NCBI GenBank assembly: GCA_019400425.1
Contig: JAFREE010000013.1
Span: 1 to 64,000 of the forward strand
DNA: 64,000 bases
Source of the DNA: Hymenochaete sp. R1
Lineage: Eukaryota > Basidiomycota > Agaricomycetes > Hymenochaetales > Hymenochaetaceae
Direction: 5' to 3'
The position numbers and the translations under genes were made by a program. Under the pieces are notes generated by a model that was not told the origin of the DNA, did no database searches, and saw only the letters and a list, made by a program, of their open reading frames with translations. This document shows, in pieces, positions 26,757 to 39,087 of this stretch. Within the stretch, counting starts at the first letter, position 1; every line of letters starts with the position of its first letter.

Positions 26757-27631
26757 ACTTGAAGAGCGTCGTTCGTTTTCTTAGATTTCTCGGGCATCCC
26801 GGTTGGTAATCTTACATTGGGGCACGAATAAGCTCAAAATACATTATACCCAGTAAAAAAAACTTTCTTCGCGATGGACTGAGCCCGATAAACCAGCAGC
26901 AGCTATTGCGGAAACCGTCCCACCGAAGGAGCGCGAAATACTGCCGCTTAAAGCTACCGTAAACGACCAACGGCAGTACTCCAATTTCTAGCAACGGCGC
27001 AGGTGCGGAGACTGCTCCTAGTCGCAGCTGAGCTATGAATCCGGGAAATTTGTTGTAAATATAAAACTAGGTTGCGGAAAGGGCTTTTTACTCGTCTCGG
27101 GCAATTCGTCTTCGACTTCAGGATCTACACTGCCTTAAAGCCATTGTCCCTTGAGGAGCACAGGGGTCTGAGTCGCTCCTCCCGCGCAAGTGACGAGACT
27201 TTTAAGGTCTTTGCACCGATATTGATCCCAGTCTAATACAGAGCGTCTGCTTGCCTGCATTCGTAATGCCACCGGTCTTGTAAATTACTACATGTACGTC
27301 TATTTGCCTCCCCGACCGTACTAATCAGCTAAACAGTAGACGTGTCTAGCACTTCTATTAAAATGGTTACAACTTGGTCTCATGATCGCTAATAAATCAA
27401 CTGGCAACACCGAGCATACCCAGAATTAAATCCATATTGCCCTGCATTAATGTCTTCGTCCTTGACGATCAAATGCAATTCGGGCAAATTCTACGGTACG
27501 GTATCACATTTCGAAAGGTTCAAACGTATCCAGTCCGATATAATCCCATCAATGATTCCATTGGATGTACTCGATTTTTGCTTAAAAGACGAAGTCATTG
27601 CAACGACATAACCCAACATAACGGATCAGGG
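26757..27631. other. Intergenic region upstream of the first GH53 gene
   Basis: 875 bp between two + strand genes. No coding exon or repeat is recognisable. It is presumed to contain the GH53 promoter. Confidence 0.4.
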
Positions 27632-28871
27632 ATGCGTTTTCTCGTCGCTTGCCTCACTTTTGCTCTATCGTTCATACCCGCTCTGTCGTTGCCTCTCAAC
27701 GGGGCTGACTTTTCTTCTCTCGCTATACTTGAGAACCAGGGCATCCGATACTCTGAAAACGGGCAGGTTAAGCCATTCGAGAACATCCTCGCATCTCATG
27801 GGTTCGGACTCGCGCGCATTCGCGTCTGGACGGCTGGGCAATACACCCAGGACTATGCGCTTAATCTGGCGAGACGTGCGAAGAACGCAGGGATGAAAGT
27901 CTTGATCGACTTGCATTACAGTGATACATGTGAGCTACTCAGCATTGCCTACGCCTGTCATAACTCACGGAAATTCTCAAAGGGGCGGATCCTGGGCACC
28001 AGGCGATCCCGTCTTCCTGGCCGACGGATCTAGACGGATTGAACACTCAAATCTACACGTGAGTTCAACCTTTACATTCTTTGAAAACGTGTATTCTTCA
28101 TAAACGGCGAATAGCTATACCATGAATCTTGTCTCCGACTTTGCCTCTCAGGGCGTGCCAGTGGACTACATACAGATCGGGAACGAGATCAACGACGGCC
28201 TCCTTTGGCCGACTGGTCGCATCAGCCAGAATGGCTTCCACCCCGCCTCTGAACTCTTGCACTCAGCGGCTCAGGGTGTGCGTGCTGCGTCTTCGTCAAC
28301 TAAGATCATCGTGCACATCGCGAATGGATGGGATTCTAGTGATGTATCATACTTTTGGGATGGGATTTTGGTGCAGGGTGCATTTGCAACTAGCGACGTC
28401 GATATCCTTGGTTTCTCCTATTATCCGTTCTACGGTACGGGTGCGACCCTCAGTGCGCTCTCCTCTAGTATGAATAGCATTATCTCGAATCTAAACAAGG
28501 TGAGCAACAGATTACTCAAGGCGGCGTTCACTGACGAATTAATGCTGCACAGGACATCATTATTGCGGAGACCGATTGGCCTGAATCCTGCAGCTCCACC
28601 TCGATGTCTGAGAGGAGCATCCCGATCTCGGCTTCTGGTCAGCAAACATGGGTACACGACATTGAGAACGTTCTGAACGGACTTGGAGGACACGGACTTG
28701 GTGTAATTTATTGGGAGCCGGGTTGGATTGGAAATGCGAACCTTGGATCGTCGTGCCAGGTAAGACCCTCTACTTTTGATCAAAGATCGATTGATATCGA
28801 ATTCACGTTCCTAGGATGCATTGCTTGTGGATGGCTCTGGTGCGGTCAGGTCATCGATAAGTCTTTTCTAG
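27632..28871 (+). CDS. Arabinogalactan endo-beta-1,4-galactanase (GH53), copy A
   Basis: Secreted endo-galactanase that cleaves beta-1,4-galactan side chains of pectin. Five exons (27632-27929, 27983-28058, 28115-28499, 28553-28759, 28815-28871) give 340 residues. A signal peptide (MRFLVACLTFALSFIPALS) precedes the GH53 start LPLNGADFSSLAILENQG. ARIRVWTAG, IDLHYSDTWADPG and the two catalytic glutamates are present: the acid/base in IQIGNEINDG and the nucleophile in IIAETDWPE. The C-terminus GVIYWEPGWIGNANLGSSC is typical. Length matches the family. Copy B follows at 29326 with identical exon lengths. The start ATG has a purine at -3. Confidence 0.95.
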
Positions 28872-29325
28872 CTTCTGTGCGGTATGCGAATATGCGTATT
28901 TCTCACGTCCTAACGTTCGTCGTTCATTGCACAATGATATTTCACTCACAAATGGAAGACGTTCAGTGAATTCTAGTGTTTGTTATTGCTTGGCTTGAGT
29001 CACTGTCCTGGTCCTTCGCTGTCGTTGTCGCTGAAGCTCTCGTGACTGAACTCGGAAAAACATAAGTTGTAAACATTATTCATGTGCTCCTCAGAGCTGT
29101 TACTATAAGAGCAATTTTTTCCCCTGGAGTTGCCATTGATGAACCTGTGATAGCGCAGACCACGCGGGCATTCAATCTGTCAATATGAAGCGGGCCGACA
29201 ACTGAACTCCTGTTACTTTTCGCTGCCAAGATATAGGCATAAGTAAAACTTTCAGAAGTCAAAGCTTGCCATATAATGATACACATCACGATGTGCACTA
29301 GCACGAGGCAATTTTTTTAAGAAAA
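28872..29325. promoter_or_regulatory. Spacer between the two GH53 genes
   Basis: 454 bp with no open gene. It presumably holds the terminator of copy A and the promoter of copy B. It is not visibly similar to the sequence upstream of copy A. Confidence 0.4.
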
Positions 29326-30564
29326 ATGCCGCCCCTCTACATTTTTCTCTTTTGCGTGTATCTAGCCTTGCAGGTCCTATCCCTCTCTCTCAACGGTGCC
29401 GACTTTTCGTCTTTGGCACTACTCGAAGCACAGGGTATTTCATATTTCGATAGCGGCTCAACGCAACCATTTGAAAATATACTTGCAAACCATGGATTTG
29501 GAGTCGCTCGTATCCGAGTTTGGACGGCTGGAGACTATACTACGGATTATGCCCTCACCCTTGCAAAGCGAGCCAAGGCGGCTGGGATGCAAATTTTGAT
29601 CGATTTGCACTATAGTGATACATGTGAGCATTGACTATATTCTTTCCCTTGCGGGCCTTGTATGAAAAAAGGATGCTGTGACGCAGGGGCAGACCCAGGG
29701 CATCAAGCAATTCCTTCCTCTTGGCCGACCGACCTCGCTGGTTTGAACACCCAGATATACGAGTAAGACCAAGCCTGTCTCCCTAAATGCATTCTAAGAC
29801 GATCGTCAGATATACGAATAGTTTAGTATCGACTTTTGCGAATCAGGGCGTGCCTATCGACTTGATTCAAATCGGAAACGAAATCAATGATGGATTGCTA
29901 TGGCCTGTCGGTCAGATCAGCGTCAACGGGTTCCAGGGGGCCTCGGAGCTCTTGCATTCGGCAGCTTCTGGGGTGCGAGATGCTTCGTCGTCGACCAGGA
30001 TCGTTGTGCATATTGCGAATGGCTGGGACTCGAGCGACATTGACTTCTTCTGGGGAGGGATGTTCATCCAAGGCGCATTTGCAGCGGAAGACGTCGACAT
30101 ACTTGGATTTTCTTTCTATCCTTTCTATGACACAAGGGCAACTTTGGACGCTCTTTCGTCGAGTATGAACAGTGTTGTTTCTCAGCTCGACAAGGTAGAG
30201 TAAAGTTTGGCCTTTACCGTCAGCGACTGAAAAGGGAATTCTGGCAGGACATTCTTATTGCGGAGACTGACTGGCCCGTTCAATGCACGTCAGTCGACAT
30301 GTCTGAGCCGAGCATACCTGTGTCAGCAGTCGGTCAACAAACTTGGACCAGCGATATTGAGGACGTCCTAAACGGACTTGGAGGTCATGGGCTTGGAATC
30401 ATCTATTGGGAGCCCGGTTGGATAGGCAATGCGGGCCTTGGATCAGCATGCGAAGTAGGTTTGAATGAATTATTGGTGAGAGACCAAGTTGACGAGGGTC
30501 ATTGTAGGATGCGTTACTCGTCGACGGCTCTGGAGCGGTCCGATCCTCTATCGATTTGTTTTGA
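29326..30564 (+). CDS. Arabinogalactan endo-beta-1,4-galactanase (GH53), copy B
   Basis: Tandem paralogue of copy A. Five exons (29326-29623, 29687-29762, 29810-30194, 30248-30454, 30508-30564) give 340 residues. The signal peptide is MPPLYIFLFCVYLALQVLS, followed by LSLNGADFSSLALLEAQG. Catalytic Glu residues are retained in IQIGNEINDG and LIAETDWPV, and the C-terminus GIIYWEPGWIGNAGLGSAC is intact. Both copies should be active. Substitutions are scattered, with the strongest divergence in the signal peptide and around the DMSEPSIPVSA loop, which suggests an old duplication under selection rather than a recent copy. Different substrate preference or regulation is possible but not visible. Confidence 0.95.
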
Positions 30565-31106
30565 CCCCGTTGCACCGCGCACCATGCGTGTGCTATATAG
30601 TATCCTACCTTCTGAAGAAATGAAGCTATTTTTGATTGCGAGGATATGACCTAGTGGACGGAACTTGAACGTAGACGTATTGACTTATTTTAAGCGACTC
30701 GGACTCGGAGATTGTAAAAAAAACAACGGGCCGATGAGAAATAATTTCTGTATCTGGGATGATCGACGCTTACGAGGAGTTCGTTGTGCCTGATGAGTTG
30801 CATAGCCACCGACGGTGTGAAATCGCAACGCACCACCGCATGGATTCAATGGGAACGTGAAACGATTCTCGCCGGCGACTCGGAGTCGTGTACACTGACT
30901 GGCACCCGTACGCTACGTATACGGTGATAGTCCTGCAAACCCATACGGTGATACACGCTACGCGTTCATCGTTAATCACAAGAACATATCGGGTTGGGGT
31001 TGCCTGGATTCGGTCAAGACAGAAGTCCTAATTCAGGCCCAAGATTCGAGGTGAACTCCCAGACCAAGCTTAGGATATCACCTTTTGCTTTTCTCTATCA
31101 CCTCGA
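30565..31106. promoter_or_regulatory. Intergenic region upstream of the P450
   Basis: 542 bp between + strand genes with no coding exon recognised. A short ACGGTGATA direct repeat occurs at about 30920 and 30946. Presumed promoter. Confidence 0.35.
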
Positions 31107-33421
31107 ATGCCTTCAGGTGGTATCGCAATGTTGGAGAGTATCGACACCCGCTCTGCAATTTTGGCTTCTGCCATTGCCTGGTTGTGCTACAGGGCCTGGT
31201 TGATGATTCGAGGTTTCAAAGTATGTTAACAGCAGTATCATTTTGATACGAGAAGTCACACTCAAAATCTTAAACTATTTAGGTGGTCAACTATCTTCCT
31301 GGGATAAGATGTATATTTGAACCTTTCACTTTCCTCGGTGCGATTACGCCCGAGTCATGGTGGCACCCGGGATTAAACTTCCAGTGGGCGCAACGTCTGA
31401 ACCGTATATATCTCCCCTTACAGCTATGTGTATTGGCTATTAACCATTGACATCATCACAGTATACACGCGCTACGGTGTGGATACCATTTCGATCATCC
31501 CAGTTCTGCGCGGTACACCAAAGATATGGACGGCAAATATGGATGTAGCGCGGCAAGTAGTGGCTGGTGGTCCGAACTCAACGTGGTTTAAGCCCAAAGA
31601 GTACAGTGCTGCGCTTCTGTAAGAGAATCTTCTCTAATATATTTCGTCTCTCGAACTAATCTATGCCTTAGCTTGTGGGGTATGAACCTAGGCGGTGCGG
31701 AAGGAGGTGAAGTCTGGCGGCGTCACCGTCGTATTATGGGTCCAGCGTTCAACAACAAAACGTAAGTATGCTCTCTGTTCACCAGCTTTAGTTGGACAAT
31801 GGGACTGAATCCATGAAGCTACTCCCTCGTTTGGAATGAGTCTCTTCGTGTTTACAAAGGCATGGTAGCGAAGGAGGGCTGGTTGTCTAAGGCTATCGTT
31901 GACATTCCTGTGATTCAGAAGTATACATTCAAGGTAGGATCAACTCTGTCTGTTTTTTTAGGAATGAGAAATCGCTGACAAAATTCCGACCCAGTTTGCG
32001 CTCTTCATCATTGCTAGTTGTGGTTTTGGCCTTGACTTCTCGTGGGACGAGCCGCCATCTGGCGAGAATGGGACCATGTCTGTCCAAGAGGCCTTGCGGC
32101 TCGTTTCAGAGAACAATCTTGCTCGAACGAGTGCCCCCAAGTGGTTCTGGAAGCTTCCAATAGTAAAGCAAGTTTCCCACTCTCTTTTATTACATAGAGA
32201 TCTAACTATATTGTAGACACCAGAAAGTTGAGATAGCCTTCCAAACTCTTGATAAGTTTATGCACGATCAAGTTTCCCGTCGCAAAGAGGAGATACGGTA
32301 TGAGATAAGGCATGAAGGCAAAGCAGAAATCTCGCGTAGCGACGTGTTCTCGAGACTTGTTTTGGCAAACGAATCTGAGACGGAGAAACTACCTCTCGAT
32401 GAGCAAGAATTGGTATGTCTTAATTCGGTTCTGTGACTTGAGCCCCCAGCTCACAGGCCCTCTGAGATCGGGAACGTCTTTGTTCTGCTATTTGCTGGAC
32501 ATGGTGGGATCAAGTTATTCACTACATAAGTTTTAAGTTCTTACGCGAGACCTCTTTCCCAGAGACTTCCGGTCACACACTGGCTGCAACGCTCGGATTC
32601 CTCGGGATCTACCAAGATGAACAGGACATTGTCTACGACCAAATCATGGAAGTTGTCGGTAACGAAAGAGATCCCGTGAGCGTCTCGCATTGAATTTTTT
32701 ATAATATCTACTAATGACGTTGCTCATGCGTACCCTAGACCATCGATGATTATTCGTCCCTGTATAAAGTCCTATCGGCGTTCTATGAAGCTCTGAGGTT
32801 GATTCGTAAGCTCGCTCCCTTCTGTCTGTGGGAAAATTATCAGACTCGTTGTTCCTAGCCGCCGGCTCTGTAATGATTCGCGAGACGAAGCAGGATACAA
32901 CTCTCATCGTTCCTCGAAACGAGGGTTCTCAAGAAATATATATTCCTAATAAATTTATCGTCTGTATAGATGTCGTGGGCATCCGTGAGCAATCCTTCGA
33001 CCCCATAACATCAGCTTGATTGAGCCCGGTTATGTTTTTAGAGTATAACCCACGCTATTTCCCCGAACCCCACGAGTATCGACCCTCGCGATGGTACGAG
33101 CAGGAGAGCTCCGCCGTCCCAGACGCCTTTACGGCTTTCAGCTTTGGTGTGCTTGTTTTAGTCGCTCCCGCGCCACTCTGACCTATCTCATCTTTTCCAG
33201 GTCCACGGGCTTGTATCGGACGCAAATTTGCGACTACGGAAGCAGTTTGCTGGCTGACCATGCTTCTTCGCGATTTCAAGGTCGAGGTGCCGCTTCTTCC
33301 CGGAGAAGGCAGAGAAGCGGCACGTGAACGCGTGCTACAGGCGCAGATGGTTATGACACTTGCTGTGGATTCTGTACCTATACGTCTCATAAGGAGAGCG
33401 GGCCGCAAAAACAACTCTTAA
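31107..33421 (+). CDS. Cytochrome P450 monooxygenase
   Basis: Haem-thiolate monooxygenase anchored in the ER. The first exon (31107-31220) encodes a short N-terminal membrane segment (ILASAIAWLCYRAW). It joins VVNYLPGIRCIFEPFTFLGAI and, after a further intron (31404-31461), LYTRYGVDTISIIPVLRG. The C-helix region reads EVWRRHRRIMGPAF. The I-helix motif FAGHETSGHT is rebuilt across the intron at about 32503-32563. The K-helix reads YEALRL (ExxR). The PERF-type stretch is FPEPHEYRPSRW, and the haem loop FSFGPRACIGRKFA supplies the Cys ligand. Roughly 570-600 residues and about ten introns. All key P450 motifs are present. The substrate is unknown; no adjacent biosynthetic backbone gene suggests a secondary-metabolite cluster. 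Confidence 0.9.
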
Positions 33422-34617
33422 AGAGAATCTTTGGGAGTTGGTGCGGCTATCATGTCTATGTTGGTTTTTATTTGGGTCGAGAGTGAACGTTGTTGTTTCT
33501 ATTTATATATTCAACTGGATAGTATCAGGATTGCAATAGGTACGCCCGAGTCCTTCATTGCTCTTCTATCGAGTTACCGATACTCCTCTTAAGGCACTTA
33601 GCGGAAGTCTCATGATTGATATCGGATCACCTATAAGTCAAGCTACCTTCCTTCCGCATGGAATAATGGCGGCAACACGTTCCGTGAGGAGGACCGATAA
33701 TGTGAGTATTGAGGTGCCAAAGAAGGAAGGTGTGGGTACGACTCTCACAGGCCAGTGTCGTGTACATGACATGTGGTGGGATAAACGCATTCGTATGGAC
33801 TGCGGATTGTATCATATCTTTCCTCGGTTTCGAGAGTTGAAACTTTCTTCCATTACGATCACACAGCTCAGCATATCGATTTGACGAGAAATAATTGCAG
33901 TAAAGTATGGGGCGTCGACAAGAACTCCGATAAACATTTTCCAGTCTTCCCCGCTCTTCCTTTCCGCAACACAGAGATCGAACCCGGATACCTTTATTTG
34001 CCATGCAGTAATCTCGGAGCTCTTCCCAGGACCATTTATAAACCGGTGGCGCTTGCAAACCTTGATAGCGGCTTGCTTGGCTGGCGTCGAAGCATATGCC
34101 CATGGGTAAGTCACTACTCTTTCCTCCTTGTTCTACAGCCCTATGGGAATCAGTTGGTTTGAGGCCAAGATATGATGATGTAGATTTAGCATAAGACAAC
34201 TCTAGGAAGTTATGCTTTCAAAGCTCTGTACCGTCGCGTACGAAAACCTTAAACTCTTTATGATTCTTCGAACCGGAAACGCCTCTTCACAACCCGTACT
34301 TGCTGTAAGTTAACGGTGAAGCCCCGGAAGTACGAGACATTTACCCTCGGCTTGAAAATGGCCTCTTATGAGACCATTATGAGCTGTGGTCCTTACATTT
34401 GATGCTATTTATAGCTGGGAAGGTATACTCATTTAGGGGGCATGAGTTCCACTCCGTGCCTAATGCAAGAGCTGGCATGTGGGCTTATCGCACCGTGTCA
34501 ATTGGTAGGCAATCTTCACTTCGATGAAAGGACACTTTAAAGGTAGCTGATAGTCTCCGCAGCAAGCTTTCTCCCCTTCGTGAGGGCTTCTTGAGTTCCT
34601 TCCCAGTACAGCGTAGC
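33422..34617. other. Long intergenic region between the P450 and the OPT transporter
   Basis: About 1.2 kb. A 190-codon open frame on - (33627-34199) and a 93-codon frame on + (33881-34162) overlap each other, carry no domain I know, and have no convincing splice or start context. This may be promoter plus a decayed gene or element, but I cannot identify it. Confidence 0.4.
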
Positions 34618-37600
34618 ATGGCTGCCTTGACGATGAACGAGCCTCGGGTGAGCCAAAGCTCCATTATCGAGGAGAAGGATACTGAGAAGGGGAACGGTAT
34701 CGCGCTTTTTTTTCAATAGGCGAAAAGTAGCTGACTGTTGAGATTTAGTCGTCACTGCTGGAGACGTGGCCATTGCTGACTTCGACGACCCGAACATTGA
34801 CAAGGATGCCATTATACTCGGTAGGTCTCCGCCGTTCTCCTACTTGATGTATGCTCACATGAATTTTAGAGGATGACTCTCCTTATCCGGAAGTCAGAAG
34901 TGCCGTCGCGAATACTGACGGTAAGCTCGAAACATTGATTTTGGGGTGAAATGCTCATTCGTATCTTAGATACCGAGATGCCGGTGTCGACGATTCGATC
35001 ATGGACTATAGGTGAATCCAAGAAAGAAATTTCGTGACTTACTATTAATCCACATATTCCTAGGCCTCATCTTTGCAATCGTCATCTCGGGTCTTAACCA
35101 ATTCTTCTTCTTCCGTTTCCCCTCTGTAACCATCGGCAATGTGCGTTCTATGAATTTGCCTTGTAGAAAGCATCGACCTTACATATGCGTTCCAGCTTGT
35201 TGCCCAACTTTTGTCCTTCCCTGTTGGCAGACTGTGGGCTCGAGCCATGCCCAACGTCTCCATTTTTGGGGTCCCGCTGAATCCTGGTCCATACTCAGTG
35301 AAGGAACATGTCCTTTCAACGATAATGGCTACAGTTGCTGGTGGCTCGGCTTACGCTGTAAGCACTTGACATACTGCTTTAAGCACAGACGTTTACGTTC
35401 ATTGTTTATACAGACGGACATCGTAGCCGTGCAACGGGTCTACTACAACCAAGTCTACAACTTCAGCTACCAATGGCTTGTAGTTATGTCCACCCAGCTC
35501 ATCGGTTTCTCCATCGGAGGCATCGCTCGGCGTTTTCTCGTTCAACCGCCTTCGATGATATGGCCAGCGAACCTCGTGAATTGCGCCCTTTTCAACACCC
35601 TGCATAGTCAAGTATATGCGGGTATGGGGAATCGCGGAGGAATGAGTCGGGAGCGATTGTGAGTAAAATACTTTCTAATAGCCGTGGTGGTTAGACTCAC
35701 GCGCTATGCAGCTTTTTGTACTGTTTTCTCGGAAGTGCTTCGTGGTACTTTTTCCCTGGATACATTTTTCAAGCTCTCTCCGTCTTTACGTGGGTATGCT
35801 GGATTGCGCCGAATAATATCGTCAGTGGAACCGCTTTCTCGTACCGAACCTGACACTTACATCTTTCTTAGAAAATCAATCAATTGTTTGGCTATTCAAG
35901 CGGCATGGGAATGAGCTTGATTACCTTTGATTGGTCTCAAATTGCATATATTGGCTCACCACTCGCGACACCTTGGTGGGCCGAAGCTAACATTGCAGCT
36001 GGGTTCGTGTTCTTCTTTTGGTTCCTGGTCCCGGTGCTGTATTACTCGGTAAAGCGTCTCGATAGTCGCTCTCGTCGAATGCCGAAGTTGACGATTTATG
36101 CATTACAGAACGTTTGGTTCTCGCAGTTCATGCCTATCAGTTCCCGAATCTCGTTCGATAACACTGGGGCGTCTTACGACGTGACGCGCATCTTAAATGA
36201 CGACTCCACGATTAACTTGGAAAAATACCGCCAGTACAGTCCTCTATTCCTTTCTACGACCTTCGCGATCTCGGTAATACTTTTTCCTTAAACTTTTTTT
36301 ACACATTTATCGACTACAAATTGATTATGCACCTATAGTATGGACTGTCCTTCGCATCCATTACAGCTACCCTCACGCACACCTTCTTGTACTTCCGCAA
36401 GCAGATTTGGGTGCAAGCTAGACGTGCTATGCATGAACAACCCGATATCCATGCACGCCTCATGTCAGGTGAGTTTTGATTCTAAACATCAGGATTCGAA
36501 AAAATACAGGCTGTGAAATCCATAAGACACTTACTGCGTTCCTTTTTGCAGTCTATCCGCAAGTGCCTGAATGGTGGTACGGAATAATCTTCAGTAGGTA
36601 GCTTCATATATGTAGTTTCCTCCTCTCACGGGATCGCCAGTCTCGATGTTCGTTTTCGGTATCATTTCAATCGAGGTCTGGCCGACGCAGTTCCCTGTCT
36701 GGGCTTTTATTTTGGCTTTGATCGTTGGTGAGCATTATTTTTCAGATATGATATCTTGAATTATTGTGACCGGGTTTTCGTATTTTAATAGCTTTCGCCT
36801 ACATCATCCCTGTCGGAATGATTCAGGCCATCACTAACCAGCAAATCGGTCTGAACGTCATCACCGAGTTGATCATCGGCTACGCCCTGCCCGGTCGTCC
36901 AGTTGCGATGATGATGTTCAAGGTGGGAGCAGTTTAAACCTAGCAAACAATGAATCTTACATTTTTGCAGACATGGGGCTACATCACCATGGCTCAAGCC
37001 CTGACGTTTACTTCAGACTTTAAGTTGGGACACTACATGAAGATACCGCCTCGTCCGATGTTCTACGGCCAGATCGTCGCTACTGCGATCGCTGGCACTG
37101 TTCAGCTTGGAGTTCAGGCGTGGATGTTCACGAACATTCCTGACATCTGTGACCCTGCGCAAAAGGACGGGTTCATTTGCCCATCCACGGAAGTCTTCGG
37201 AACTGCATCCATCATCGTGAGTGATGAATGTCCAATTTTTTTTTGCTGATTTTGACAAACTCGTGTCGCAGTGGGGAGTTATTGGTCCAGCGCTTCAATT
37301 TTCTAAAGGCCAAATTTACTAGTGAGCAGGATGTTTTCATTTTGTTCGTCCAAAACTAACTCGCTCTCAGCGGTAACGGGTTCACAATAAGATGAAGTAA
37401 CAGCGTATAGGATGTTGACATGCCTGCTTGTAGCCTTATCATTCTTCTTCCTCATTGGCGCAGTTTGCCCACTTGTCGCCTACATGGTCTCGCTCAAGTG
37501 GCCAAACTCCTTCATGCGCTATATCAAGTACGTATTTCAGGGTGAAATCATCCCCGACAACCGTTCCTCACCCCGTTCTCTTAGCTTCCCGGTTATCTTT

Positions 37601-38109
37601 TCCGGAACGGGTGCCATCCCGCCTGCCACAGCAGTCAACTACGTCCCGTGGACAATTGTTGGTTTCATCTTCCAATACGTGATCCGTAGGAGGCATTTCA
37701 GCTGGTGGACAAAGTACAACTGTATGTTCTCCTGTCTATCCATGTGGCGGTGTTTTTGATAATTCGTCCTCTCTTCAGATGTCCTTTCTGCCGCACTTGA
37801 TTCAGGAGTTGCTGTGTCCATCGTCATTATTTTCTTCTGGTATGTTCTTTCTCCATAACAATCATAGAATAACAATCATAGAATCACTCGCTTAATTGTA
37901 TCTTATAGCCTGCAATTCCCGATGAATGGTCAGATTGGAATCAATACGATCCAGACATGGTGGGGCAACACTGTCTTCGTTAACACGGGCGATTTCAACA
38001 GCGTAGCGCTGAAGACTGTACCTGACGGAGGGTTCTTTGGGTAAGAATATTTTTAAAATAGACATTGGGAGCGCTCTAAACGATTCACTGTAGGCCGTCG
38101 ACATGGTAG
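34618..38109 (+). CDS. Oligopeptide transporter (OPT family, ISP4-like)
   Basis: Proton-coupled importer of small peptides (or peptide-like compounds) in the plasma membrane. The first exons give a cytosolic acidic N-terminus ([25 protein letters not shown]). They are followed by the signature [22 protein letters not shown] and [29 protein letters not shown]. Many hydrophobic segments follow, about 14 expected for the family. [28 protein letters not shown], about 37000, is the highly conserved OPT block, with KIPPR intact, and [19 protein letters not shown] lies near the end. The protein ends GGFFGPSTW. Some 18 short introns and about 800-830 residues. The start at 34618 has a good context (agcATGg). 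One intron carries a perfect tandem duplication of 14 bp (37855-37882). Confidence 0.92.
37855..37882. repeat. 14-bp tandem duplication inside an OPT intron
   Basis: ATAACAATCATAGA occurs twice back to back, within an intron near the 3' end of the transporter gene. It looks like replication slippage and has no evident function. Confidence 0.9.
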
Positions 38110-39087
38110 ATGATTCTCTTATGGATTAGGCTTCTGTGATAAATATATCTCCTGATGATTCGCGATTATATTAATGACCCTCCCCCTTTGTATCCTTTTG
38201 TGTCCTGTAAATCGTGTTTGCTATAAATGTGTATGTTTATTTCCCTGGCTATCTCGGAGCGGTACCATGTGACGTTGAACTATTGCCTGGTAACTTTGCG
38301 TGTCACGAACCTCTTTACTTTTTATTTACAATTCGAAATCTAAGGCATCTGATCAAGTTTGCATGTGCTCCTACGTTGTGTAATGCACTCTCATATCTGT
38401 ATTCCGGTTGTCACTTGACAGCAAGAGCGTCGTGGAAGCGTAGAATCGTCTGTTATAAAAATAAATAACTCAAATAGGGAAGCTCGGGGAGGCGGAACAG
38501 CGACGGACCCCACACTTACCCCAATCACCAAATTTAGCGATGCCGCGCCGAGCGAACACAATCCCGCTTAAAACTTTTTCTGCCAAGCTTCTACTACCTT
38601 CGACTCCATTTTCCTCTCCTCGTTTGCATTGCTGCCCCCCGCACTCGTATATAACTCTTCAGCGTAAACGGAATGCGCATTGATCTTTGAATAAGCGATC
38701 TCGATGCTGTTATGAACGACGTCACCAATTAAGAGAAGAACGATCCGGTCAAATGGGCCACAACCAGTCTAGGTCTCCTTGCGGAGGTAGTTCCGAAGCG
38801 ACTTTCTGGCCTCGGTGCAGGATCTCATCGAGTTTGATCAATTTTGATCGGAGACGGAGACTAAGCGAGTAATTTATTGTTTTGTATTTAAAGGCGACTG
38901 GTCTACCTTTGCACCAGCTTCCCATCCGGTCCGCTCTGACTGGTTGTTGTCCTTTGCCCGTTTTGCCAGCATCTGACAGTCAGGACGCAAACGAAGTATA
39001 TAGACCCCCTGCCAGCATTAGCACCTTCCTCTCTTTTATAATTCACGCTCTTTACTTCCTGTCCCTCTCTTCTTACGGACTAGAACG
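38110..39087. promoter_or_regulatory. Intergenic region upstream of the GH5 gene
   Basis: 978 bp between + strand genes. Small open frames show no domain. A TCTTTTATAA stretch at about 39032-39041 lies about 50 bp before the GH5 start codon and could be a TATA-like element. Confidence 0.35.

Noticed and set aside
33627..34199. 190-codon open frame on the - strand downstream of the P450
   Set aside because: No domain, composition not protein-like, and it overlaps an equally weak + frame. I could not build a gene model in either direction.
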